The position numbers and the translations under genes are program-made. Below are positions 7,709-14,666 of a stretch of DNA of 64,000 nt, one piece after another. The stretch is from NCBI RefSeq assembly GCF_900637555.1, contig NZ_LR134378.1, positions 1,126,001 to 1,190,000 on the forward strand, read 5' to 3'. Under the pieces are notes generated by a model. The model saw nothing but the letters and a program-made list of their open reading frames with translations. It was not told where the DNA came from and made no database searches. Positions within the stretch are counted from its first letter, which is position 1. Every line of letters starts with the position of its first letter. The DNA is from Lautropia mirabilis. GTDB lineage: Bacteria; Pseudomonadota; Gammaproteobacteria; Burkholderiales; Burkholderiaceae_E.

Positions 7709-9201
7709 AGTCGAATGCTGATGCACGTCCTCTGGCAATGCCTCTCACGGCGCGCTGGCGCGTCGTGGGCTGGATATTGCTGACAGCTGCATTGATGGTT
7801 CTGGCGTTGATCCTGACGGTCCGTTCGATCTTCATTCGGCAGGTGGACCTGGATGCTAATGCAGCCGTCGTCCAGGAGCTGCATGAGTTCAATGCGTTTG
7901 CCCGCGAGGCTGTGGACCCTCGTACGCACGTTGCCTTCCACTCGTTGACCGCGCTGATGGAGCGCTACCTGGAACGTCAGACCCCTGATCGTGGGGAGGC
8001 CTTTATTGGTGTGACACCCGATGAGGTTCTCCTGCTGGATAATGCCTCCAATGATGCAGGCGAGCGACTAGCCGAAAATCCCAAGCGCCTGAGGGCCTTG
8101 TTGACCAGTCCGCAGAGTTCAGGCATCGAGAGCACGCCCGATGGCCCGATGCGCTGGGGCAAGAGTGTCATTCAGGGGCACGGCAAGCGGGGGGTGTTGC
8201 TGGTGACGCAGTTCGTTCAGGCCAATGTCGACAGCGTGCATCGCAACATGCTCGTTCTGTTCGGCGTATCGCTGGCTGGCATGGTGTTGACGGCGTTCAT
8301 CGCTTGGTTGGTAGCCGGGCAGATCCTGGCGCCGGTACGCCGCTTTGCACGATTGTCCGAACGTATCGGCCCGCTTGATCTGTATACACGGCTGCCCGAG
8401 CATGGTAGCAGTGAGCTGACCCGCTTGGCACGCGCGATCAATGGCATGCTGGATCGACTGGAAAGCTCACACCGCGAGCAGAGTCACGTGCTGTACGAGG
8501 TGCAGCAACAGTTGCAGAGGCAACTGCAGGCACTGGTCTCGTTGCGTCAGCTGCTGGTACATGACCCCGAACAGCTGGCTCTGCTGGACAGGCCGGCAGG
8601 CGAGATGCGCCGTCTGGTGCAGGATCTGGAGCTGCTGCTCGAAAGTGCTCGACCGGGGTTTTTGCATTGCTACCCGGTCAGACTGGATGAATTGATCCAG
8701 AAGGCGGTCCGCCAGCAGCGCAATCTGCGACCCGATCGGGACTGGCAGGTGGTGGAGACCGTTGATGCCGAAGCTGAGCTGGACATGCAACGGGTGCTGT
8801 TGGCGTTGCACTATCTGGCCAACAACGCGGCGGACAACACCCAGGTGGGAGACAGGATCGGTCTGGGAGCATCCGTTCGCCGTCAGGCCGACGGTGAGGC
8901 CATGGCTAGTCTCTGGGTCGTCAATCAGGGGGCGCCGCTCAGCCAGGAACAGGCGAGGGCCGTCTTCGAACCGGTGCCGCATCGTCGTGATGAGCTGGAC
9001 GAGGGCCATTTGCACATGGGCATGGGGCTCGCCGTGGTAAAGGCACTGGCGCATGCCCATGACGGGTATGCGTGGGTGGAGTCGGGTACGGAACGTGGGA
9101 CGGTGTTCGGTATCGATGTTCCGATGGCCCGTCCTTCAGAGGGTACCAGTCAGACACTGGTACAGGAATCGGCCATCCAGGCCATGCAGAATGAAAAATG
9201 A
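7705..9201 (+). CDS. Degenerate sensor histidine kinase (HAMP, DHp-like, HATPase)
   Basis: The 498-residue inner-membrane protein has TM1 (about 20-45), a periplasmic sensor region (about 48-180), TM2 (about 183-208), a HAMP-like segment (APVRRFARLSERIG), a helical DHp-like region and an ATPase-like domain. The H-box position reads EQSHVLYEV, so a His is present but the following acidic residue and the conserved Pro are absent. The N-box is recognisable (LHYLANNAADNT). The G1 box reads VVNQGAPLS instead of D-x-G-x-G, while the G2 box is good (HMGMGLAVVKAL). Phosphotransfer is therefore doubtful. It overlaps the permease gene by ATGA. No response regulator gene is adjacent, unlike classical carboxylate sensor pairs. 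Confidence 0.75.
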   Translation: MKSNADARPLAMPLTARWRVVGWILLTAALMVLALILTVRSIFIRQVDLDANAAVVQELHEFNAFAREAVDPRTHVAFHSLTALMERYLERQTPDRGEAFIGVTPDEVLLLDNASNDAGERLAENPKRLRALLTSPQSSGIESTPDGPMRWGKSVIQGHGKRGVLLVTQFVQANVDSVHRNMLVLFGVSLAGMVLTAFIAWLVAGQILAPVRRFARLSERIGPLDLYTRLPEHGSSELTRLARAINGMLDRLESSHREQSHVLYEVQQQLQRQLQALVSLRQLLVHDPEQLALLDRPAGEMRRLVQDLELLLESARPGFLHCYPVRLDELIQKAVRQQRNLRPDRDWQVVETVDAEAELDMQRVLLALHYLANNAADNTQVGDRIGLGASVRRQADGEAMASLWVVNQGAPLSQEQARAVFEPVPHRRDELDEGHLHMGMGLAVVKALAHAHDGYAWVESGTERGTVFGIDVPMARPSEGTSQTLVQESAIQAMQNEK

Positions 9202-10829
9202 CAGCCCATGCCATGACCAAGGCTGAACGGATCAAGAATATGACGACGGACGACTCCGCTCCGGTTTTCTATCGTACCCATTCGTCATTGAATCTGCCGG
9301 ACAGGAGGGAATCCGGGAGCAGACGAACGCTTGAGCCAAGTCTGATGGAGCGAGTGGTACGGCGGTTGCGTGACGATTTCTCTGTGCGGCATCTGGCCGC
9401 CATTGCTGCCGCCATTGGTGTGATGGCACTCGTCGTCTGGTGGGTCAATATTGCCGTGGATGGTGCGGACGAAGCCAAGGCGTTGAGCACGCAGGGCGCA
9501 GTCACCCTTTCGGTCTTTGCCATTGCGGTATGGTTCTGGATCTTCACCGCCATTGATGACACCTATGTCGCGTTGGGGGCGGCAGTCGTGCTGGTGGTGA
9601 TGGGTGTGTTGCCGGAAAAGACGCTCTTCGATTCTCTGGGTGATGACACTGTCTGGCTGTTGCTCGGTTCGTTCGTCATCGCCGCAGGCATCACGGCTTC
9701 CGGGCTTGCCACGAGAGCAGCAGTCTTCATCATTTCTGGGGCACGAGATGTGCGACAGTTGATGCATCTGAGCGGAGCGGCCCTTGTGGCTACAGCTTTT
9801 GCTGTGCCATCGACCTCGGGGCGGGCAGCATTGGCCATGCCGGTGTTCATGGCATTGGCTCCGGTACTGCGCGATCGACCTTCACTGGTTCGGGCGCTGG
9901 CGCTGGCCTTCCCATCTGTCATCCTGCTGTCGGCCGTGGCTTCCTACCTGGGGGCCGGTGCACATCTGATCACCAGTCAGATTCTGGTTGGTCGGGGATA
10001 CCCGGGCTTCTCATTTGCCAATTGGATGCTCTATGGCTTGCCATTGGCGGTGGTGTCCAGTGTGGCATGCGTGGAGCTGGTGCTGGCGCTGTTCACATCA
10101 CGTGAAGATCGTCGTCAGGCGTTGAGCATTTCTGTGAGCGACCTTCAAAGCCACACCAGCATTCCTATCAGTGGCAGGTTCACGCCAGCTCAGGGAAGGG
10201 CCGCTTGGCTGGTGGCTGTGGTCATCGTCCTCTGGTGCATGGAGCCGGTCCATGGCATCCACCCTGCTGTCATTGCCCTGGCTGGCGGGCTGGCCATGAG
10301 TAGCACCAGCTTGGGCGTCGTCAGTCTGGGCAAGGCGCTCAAGTCGGTACCGTGGTCCCTGTTGATCTTCATGGCGGCTACGCTGGCGTTGGGATCGGCG
10401 CTGGCCAGTTCCGGCGCCGCAGCTTGGGCAGCCGAAGGCATGCTTGGGCCCATTCGCAGTGCCGGAAAGGCAGCTTCAGTCACTTTCGTCGTCGTTATCG
10501 TGTTCATTTCCACTGCAGCGCATCTGGTCATTCAGTCACGGTCGGCACGGTCCGCAGTGCTCATTCCTCTGGTGGTATCGCTGGCGCCGGAGGTTGGGGT
10601 CTCCGCGATGGCCGCTGCGTATGCCTCGACGGCGGCTGCAGGTTTCTGTCACACCATGAGCAGTTCGGCCAAACCCATGGCCTTGTTTGCCAGGGTCGAG
10701 GATGCTCCCACCTATTCTGCCCAGGATCTGCTGCGGTTGAGCCTGTGGCTGGCGCCGCTGAGCGCTGCTCTGGTGCTGTTGTTTGCCTTCGTCGTCTGGC
10801 CGCTGAGCGGTATGCCGCTGTTTCGGTGA
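9198..10829 (+). CDS. DASS/SLC13-type anion permease (putative glycerate or dicarboxylate uptake)
   Basis: A 543-residue polytopic membrane protein with about 11-12 hydrophobic segments after a 60-residue cytoplasmic N-terminus. Two repeated halves of the DASS/ion-transporter superfamily are visible, including DDTVWLLLGSFVIAAGI, FAVPSTSGRAALAMPVF and the second-half loop FCHTMSSSAKPMALF. The transporter likely uses Na+ or H+ to import a small organic anion. Position directly before a glycerate kinase gene makes glycerate, or a precursor of it, the best guess. The start at 9198 (ATGA overlap with the sensor gene) is preferred over an in-frame ATG at 9240. Family assignment is firm; substrate is inferred from context. 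Confidence 0.8.
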   Translation: MTAHAMTKAERIKNMTTDDSAPVFYRTHSSLNLPDRRESGSRRTLEPSLMERVVRRLRDDFSVRHLAAIAAAIGVMALVVWWVNIAVDGADEAKALSTQGAVTLSVFAIAVWFWIFTAIDDTYVALGAAVVLVVMGVLPEKTLFDSLGDDTVWLLLGSFVIAAGITASGLATRAAVFIISGARDVRQLMHLSGAALVATAFAVPSTSGRAALAMPVFMALAPVLRDRPSLVRALALAFPSVILLSAVASYLGAGAHLITSQILVGRGYPGFSFANWMLYGLPLAVVSSVACVELVLALFTSREDRRQALSISVSDLQSHTSIPISGRFTPAQGRAAWLVAVVIVLWCMEPVHGIHPAVIALAGGLAMSSTSLGVVSLGKALKSVPWSLLIFMAATLALGSALASSGAAAWAAEGMLGPIRSAGKAASVTFVVVIVFISTAAHLVIQSRSARSAVLIPLVVSLAPEVGVSAMAAAYASTAAAGFCHTMSSSAKPMALFARVEDAPTYSAQDLLRLSLWLAPLSAALVLLFAFVVWPLSGMPLFR

Positions 10830-10880
10830 AAGTGAATGGCAGCAGCCGTTCGTTCGGATCAACCATCAAGGAGGAAGCCA

Positions 10881-12113
10881 ATGTCGATCATCCCCAGGAA
10901 TATCCTTGTGGCTCCAGCTGGGTTCAAGGAGTCGTTGGACGCCGGTACCGTGGCGCGTGCCATTTCGGCAGGCGTGCGGCGCACCATGCCGGGAGCACGT
11001 ATCAAGACCGTTCCGGTGCCTGATGGAGGCGAAGGAACAGCGCATATGCTGGCCGAATCGACAGAGGGACGCCTGGTGCATCGCACCGTTACTGGTCCTG
11101 TAGGACAGCCTGTCGAGTCGCATTTCGCCTTGCTCGGCGGCAAGGCACAAGGGGTGGCTGTGGTGGAAATGGCTGCTGCAGCCGGCCTGCGCCTGGTGCC
11201 GCGAGACATGCGTGATCCTACCCTCACCACGACCCGGGGTGTGGGAGAACTGATACATGCCGCGCTGGAGCATGACATCCACACCATCTTGATTGGTTGT
11301 GGTGACTCCGGCACCAGTGATGGAGGCCTGGGAGCATTGCAGGCTCTGGGTGTGCGCATCGCCGATGCCCAAGGCAGGGAGGTTGGACATGGTGGTCGCT
11401 GTCTGGCGGATGTGGCGACATTGGACATGAGTGGGCTGCCGTCGGCGTTGCGCGATGGAAAGGTAAAGATGGTGATGGCGCTCAACGCACATAACATCCT
11501 GACGGGTGAGCGCGGCGTGGCACGGGTCTTTGGCCCCCAGAAAGGGGCTTCTCCACAGCAGGTGGCCGAACTGGAAAGAGGCTTCGAAAACTGGGCACGC
11601 AAGTTGGCAGAATACGCACTGCCACAGGCACGGGACATCGATTTTGCTCGCGGTGCGGGTACGGGCGCATCGGGTGGTCTGGGTGCAGGGCTGGCTGCCA
11701 TCGGGGCGCAGCTGGTGTCGCGCTTTCAGGCACTTCTGGACTCCGGGCTGGCCGGTTTCGACATGAATGCGCTGCTCAGAGGGGCAGACCTGGTCATCAC
11801 CGCGGAAGGGGCCATCGATTTCCAGACACCCCGTGGCAAGGTTCCTGCCGAGATCGCCCGGCGGGCTGGTGAGCTGGGGGTGCCGGTTGTTGCATTGGCT
11901 GGCACGCTTGGCAAGGGGGCCCAGGATGTCTATGACATCGGCATCGATGCCATCGCGTCGATCGTGCCCATTCCGATGAGTCTTGAGCAGGCCATCGAGG
12001 CGGGTGAGCGGCTGCTGGTGGAGGCCACGGAGCGTCTGATGCGCACCTTGCTGCTGGGAGCGGCCATGACCGTGCGCAGCGCGGATGTCAAGGAGACCGC
12101 TGCGGCGTGGTGA
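10881..12113 (+). CDS. Glycerate 2-kinase (GarK/GlxK family)
   Basis: Phosphorylates D-glycerate with ATP, feeding it into glycolysis as 2-phosphoglycerate. The 410-residue protein shows the family landmarks: LVAPAGFKESLDAGTVARAI at the N-terminus, VPDGGEGTAHMLAE, GCGDSGTSDGGLGALQALGV, FGPQKGAS, GAGTGASGGLGAGL and TAEGAIDFQTPRGKVPAEIA. The start at 10881 has an excellent AAGGAGG site 6 nt upstream; an in-frame ATG at 10836 would bury that site inside the gene. It is the last gene of the small protein/sensor/permease/kinase operon. Length slightly exceeds the usual 380 residues. Confidence 0.92.
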   Translation: MSIIPRNILVAPAGFKESLDAGTVARAISAGVRRTMPGARIKTVPVPDGGEGTAHMLAESTEGRLVHRTVTGPVGQPVESHFALLGGKAQGVAVVEMAAAAGLRLVPRDMRDPTLTTTRGVGELIHAALEHDIHTILIGCGDSGTSDGGLGALQALGVRIADAQGREVGHGGRCLADVATLDMSGLPSALRDGKVKMVMALNAHNILTGERGVARVFGPQKGASPQQVAELERGFENWARKLAEYALPQARDIDFARGAGTGASGGLGAGLAAIGAQLVSRFQALLDSGLAGFDMNALLRGADLVITAEGAIDFQTPRGKVPAEIARRAGELGVPVVALAGTLGKGAQDVYDIGIDAIASIVPIPMSLEQAIEAGERLLVEATERLMRTLLLGAAMTVRSADVKETAAAW

Positions 12114-12158
12114 GCCAATGGGGAGGGCATAGCGCTTTCGGGGAAGGCCCGAGGGATC

Positions 12159-12776
12159 TCACCCTCTCGCCCGGATCGTCCGGAATGTCAGGTTCACGCG
12201 CGGCTGGGTGACGCGCGTGCTTTTCATCAGCGCATGCTGCCAGTGGGTCTGCGTCTGGCCGCGCATCACGATCAGCTGGCCGTGGTGCAGCAGCATCTCG
12301 ACCTTCTGGCGGGTCTGGCGGTGGCGGAACGCAAACTTGCGGGTGGCCCCGAAGCTGACCGAGGCAATCACCGTCTCCGGCCCCAGCTCGGCCTCGTCGT
12401 CGCTGTGCCAGGCCATGCCCTGAGTGCCGTCGTCGTAGCGGTTCAGCAGGCAGGAATTGAAGGAGACCCCCACCCGGGCACTCACCTGGTCGCGCAACGT
12501 CCGTAGGGGAGGGGCCCAGAGGCGTGCCCGATGGTTGACGCCTGAATAGCGGTAGTCGAAGGCTTCGTCGCCATACCACGCCACACGGCGGGCCGTGACG
12601 ATGCGCTTTCCGTAGAGCTGGACCTCGTCATGCTGCCAGGGCACTTCGGCCAGCAGCCAGGCCAGCATCGCATCGGCCTCGGCGGCAAACACCGTGCCAT
12701 GGTCGTTGACGACGCCGTCGCAGGGCAGCAGGTTGATCTGCGGATCGGCCGCGTCTTCAAAGAGGGAAAGCGTCAT
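12159..12776 (-). CDS. AlkB-type 2-oxoglutarate/Fe(II) dioxygenase (alkylated DNA repair)
   Basis: Oxidatively demethylates N1-methyladenine and N3-methylcytosine in nucleic acids. The 205-residue product contains the iron ligands H-x-D (GMAWHSDDEAELGP) and a distal His (THWQHALMKS), with the 2-oxoglutarate-binding RVNLTFR near the end. The NSCLLNRYDDG segment and overall length resemble the ALKBH2/3-like bacterial group more than E. coli AlkB. Start at 12776 (MTLSLFEDAAD) is chosen from homology; longer readings run through the 16-bp tandem repeat upstream. It converges on the glycerate kinase gene with 45 bp between stops. Confidence 0.9.
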   Translation of the reverse strand: MTLSLFEDAADPQINLLPCDGVVNDHGTVFAAEADAMLAWLLAEVPWQHDEVQLYGKRIVTARRVAWYGDEAFDYRYSGVNHRARLWAPPLRTLRDQVSARVGVSFNSCLLNRYDDGTQGMAWHSDDEAELGPETVIASVSFGATRKFAFRHRQTRQKVEMLLHHGQLIVMRGQTQTHWQHALMKSTRVTQPRVNLTFRTIRARG

Positions 12777-12787
12777 GGCGGGCAGAT

Positions 12788-12819
12788 GCTTAGGGTTGCC
12801 CCCGCTTAGGGTTGCCCCC
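12788..12819. repeat. Perfect 16-bp tandem duplication upstream of the AlkB-type gene
   Basis: The unit GCTTAGGGTTGCCCCC occurs twice without interruption (12788-12803 and 12804-12819), starting 12 bp upstream of the AlkB-type start codon. It lies in the 5' leader and may be a replication slippage product. A change in copy number would alter the leader or promoter spacing. Confidence 0.85.
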
Positions 12820-12959
12820 AATGGAATGCCTGCGTGCAAAGCAAGACAATGCAGCCATGCGGTCTAGACCAGCCGGACATGGAGACACCCGGCGGCAGTG
12901 AGAGGAGACCCGGCAAGTACTGCACTAACTGAGCCGGACAAGAAAAGCGACCGCAGAAA

Positions 12960-13020
12960 GAAAAAAGCCCGCACGGATAAGCGTGCGGGCTAATCCACCA
13001 AAGGAGGAGGTGGAGGAGAC
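12960..13020 (-). ncRNA. Candidate small RNA 1: CCUCC loop hairpin plus intrinsic terminator
   Basis: A transcript of about 60 nt is predicted from a sigma-70 promoter (13027-13055) to a strong terminator (12961-12991). Its 5' part reads GUCUCCUCCACC, and a small stem UCCACC/GGUGGA (about 12994-13014) exposes UCCUCCUUU in the loop. CCUCC pairs with Shine-Dalgarno sequences, so the RNA could block translation start sites. The layout (5' CUCCUCC, small hairpin with C-rich loop, GAUUA linker, terminator) recurs in a second element at 13252-13321. It recalls anti-SD small RNA families such as the CcsR RNAs of Rhodobacter and the tandem sibling RNAs of Neisseria; that comparison is from memory. 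No start-to-stop reading frame of note. Confidence 0.65.
12961..12991 (-). terminator. Rho-independent terminator of candidate small RNA 1
   Basis: Perfect 10-bp stem AGCCCGCACG/CGTGCGGGCT (12966-12975 with 12982-12991) and a 6-nt loop, followed on the minus strand by TTTTTT and then CTTTC. It acts on transcripts coming from higher coordinates. Confidence 0.9.
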
Positions 13021-13026
13021 GAATGA

Positions 13027-13055
13027 ATTCTATGCTCTGGCTTCGGTCATTGCAA
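13027..13055 (-). promoter_or_regulatory. Sigma-70 promoter for candidate small RNA 1
   Basis: On the minus strand TTGCAA (13050-13055) is followed by a 17-bp spacer and TAGAAT (13027-13032). Transcription would begin near 13020, at the first bases of the CUCCUCC segment. Upstream at 13076-13095 lies an inverted repeat TATCTTT/AAAGATA (6-nt centre), and at 13114-13129 GAGGCAT/ATGCCTC, either of which could bind a regulator. Confidence 0.7.
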
Positions 13056-13251
13056 GAGGTTTTTGCGCCGTTCCGTATCTTTTATGTTAAAGATAGTCAA
13101 TTTGTGCGCTCAAGAGGCATGAATGCCTCATCCCACGGGCCGGCTGCCCGCCAAGGCAGCAGATTCAGGGGGTCGATTCATCTGAGCCGTGCTATCTGAT
13201 TCGTGCTATCCGACCGCGCCGCGAGTCGTATCCGCCCTTGCGGCGTGGCCT

Positions 13252-13321
13252 ATCAGAAAGCAGCACGCCGACACGCAGGATGTGCGTATCGGCGTGGTGA
13301 TCCCCGAAGGGGGGAGGAGAC
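13252..13321 (-). ncRNA. Candidate small RNA 2: sibling of RNA 1 with CUCCUCCCCCC motif
   Basis: Minus-strand element starting GUCUCCUCC like RNA 1. CCCC-UUC-GGGG forms a short stem, GAUCA follows (GAUUA in RNA 1), then a long near-perfect hairpin: CACGCCGA/TCGGCGTG (13264-13271 with 13289-13296) extended by ACGCA/TGCGT (13273-13277 with 13283-13287) across one mismatch. Downstream comes CTGCTTTCTG, compared with CTTTCTG after RNA 1. The U-tract is weak and no clear -35/-10 pair is visible, so it may be processed from the 3' end of the glycosyltransferase mRNA (13476-14333, same strand). Shared order of elements at about 300 bp distance supports duplication of one RNA gene. Confidence 0.55.
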
Positions 13322-13475
13322 TGCCATAGGCAGACCTTCTGCATGGGCCATGGGCCCCTGCCAAGGGTCGCTTCGGCTTTTGTGTTTCGGCAAACCTGGC
13401 TGAGGCTGTTCGAGGGCAGGCCGGATGCCGGAACGCCCGGCCGTCGTCAGCCTGTTTCGGTCAACCTTCTGTGGG

Positions 13476-14333
13476 TCAGCCTGCCTCGGCGCCCAGCACC
13501 CTCTTTTCCAGCACCCGCAGGATCTCGCTGTCCTGTCGGCTGTCGAACTTGCGGGCAAAGAGCTTGTCCGAGCGCTCCAGACGCTCCCGGTCGGCCAGCG
13601 TGAACACCTTGGGGTGCGATCCTCCGGCGCTCCAGTCCTCTTCATGCAGCAGGCGGTTTTCCACCGTGTCGGCATGGGGAGAGTTCATGATGAAGCTGTG
13701 CGGCAGCACCTCGACGGGGCGGTAGCCATGCCTCAGGGTCTTCACCCAGCGGGGCAGGTGGCTGGATTCGATGAGGTGCTGACAGAAGCTGCGGGTAAGC
13801 GCCATGTAGGGGCGGCCACCCACGTAGCGGGCCTGGCCCAGATGGCGCGACCAGCGGTCAATGCGCAGTTTGGGCACGTTCCAGCCGCTCTTCATGAACG
13901 GGGGCTCCAGCCGGATGCGCTGGATGCGGGCGTAAGGGTCGTTCCAGACCTTCTCGGGCTCCACGATGTCGAGGAAGTTGCGGCCTTCGTTGGCTGCAAA
14001 GAAGGCGCGGATCTCTTCCTGCGACTTCAGCGGAAAGTCCTGGCCGCTGAGGTTGATCAGCACTTCCCAGGGCTCGGGGCGTGCCAGCAGTTCACGGATG
14101 CCGTCCAGCCGGGCCTGCATCAGGCTCCAGGACGCCCAGCGCATGTCGCGCGCCGGGGCAATGAAGACATTGGGGTGCCGACGCACCACGGCTTGCAGGG
14201 CCGGCTCGCTGCCGGTCAGCCCCTTGCTGTCGGGCATGACCAGGTAGACGTTGTCGGGGTGCTGGATGCAGTAGAGCATCTGGGCCAGCTGCTCGGGCTG
14301 CTGGTGGGCAATGATCAGATAGGCAAGACGCAC
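13476..14333 (-). CDS. Core-2/I-branching-like glycosyltransferase (GT14-type)
   Basis: A 285-residue cytosolic-type glycosyltransferase without TM helices. Family features are the N-terminal YLIIAHQQPEQLAQML, DNVYLVMPDSKG, the WASWSLMQARLDGI segment and INLSGQDFPLKSQEEIRAFF. These match bacterial members of the branching-enzyme family, which transfer GlcNAc or xylose-type sugars onto glycans. The acceptor is unknown: no polysaccharide cluster is adjacent, and it may modify surface glycans or glycoproteins. Start ATG at 14333. The two small-RNA candidates lie immediately downstream on the same strand, so the last one might be cut from its mRNA. Confidence 0.8.
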   Translation of the reverse strand: MRLAYLIIAHQQPEQLAQMLYCIQHPDNVYLVMPDSKGLTGSEPALQAVVRRHPNVFIAPARDMRWASWSLMQARLDGIRELLARPEPWEVLINLSGQDFPLKSQEEIRAFFAANEGRNFLDIVEPEKVWNDPYARIQRIRLEPPFMKSGWNVPKLRIDRWSRHLGQARYVGGRPYMALTRSFCQHLIESSHLPRWVKTLRHGYRPVEVLPHSFIMNSPHADTVENRLLHEEDWSAGGSHPKVFTLADRERLERSDKLFARKFDSRQDSEILRVLEKRVLGAEAG

Positions 14334-14666
14334 GGTCGGTCACCCGAATGGAAAGGCTCGGGCCCCGGATGCTGGCCCGCAGGATGAGAGGTTTGGGTCT
14401 TCCTGAAGCGTCCGTGTGCCGGGAAGGGAGGAACTTCCCGGCAGGCAGGCTCAGGGGGCGTTGTGAAACCCCCCAAGCCTTCTGTCCCAATAGGGACAGG
14501 CGGTCACTTCTGCAAGCCATTAGACCGCAATTCTGTGACCAATCTAATGCGATATGTAACCAATCAGCGCGGAACGGTTGCGAATAGCCGCGAATCGGTT
14601 GAATTGTCAGGAAAGGCGATCACCCGGGATGTGCCTGGGTGCGAATGAGCCATATCCCTCAGCCCG
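14334..14666. other. Intergenic region with two perfect hairpins between ffh and the glycosyltransferase gene
   Basis: No gene is supported here. Two perfect inverted repeats are visible. GCCGGGAAG/CTTCCCGGC (14418-14426 with 14434-14442) has the 7-nt loop GGAGGAA on plus, which is UUCCUCC on the minus-strand transcript. CTGTCCC/GGGACAG (14482-14488 with 14493-14499) has a 4-nt loop. Neither is followed by a T-run. On the minus strand both would lie in the 5' leader of the glycosyltransferase mRNA, where they may affect translation or processing. Confidence 0.5.
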
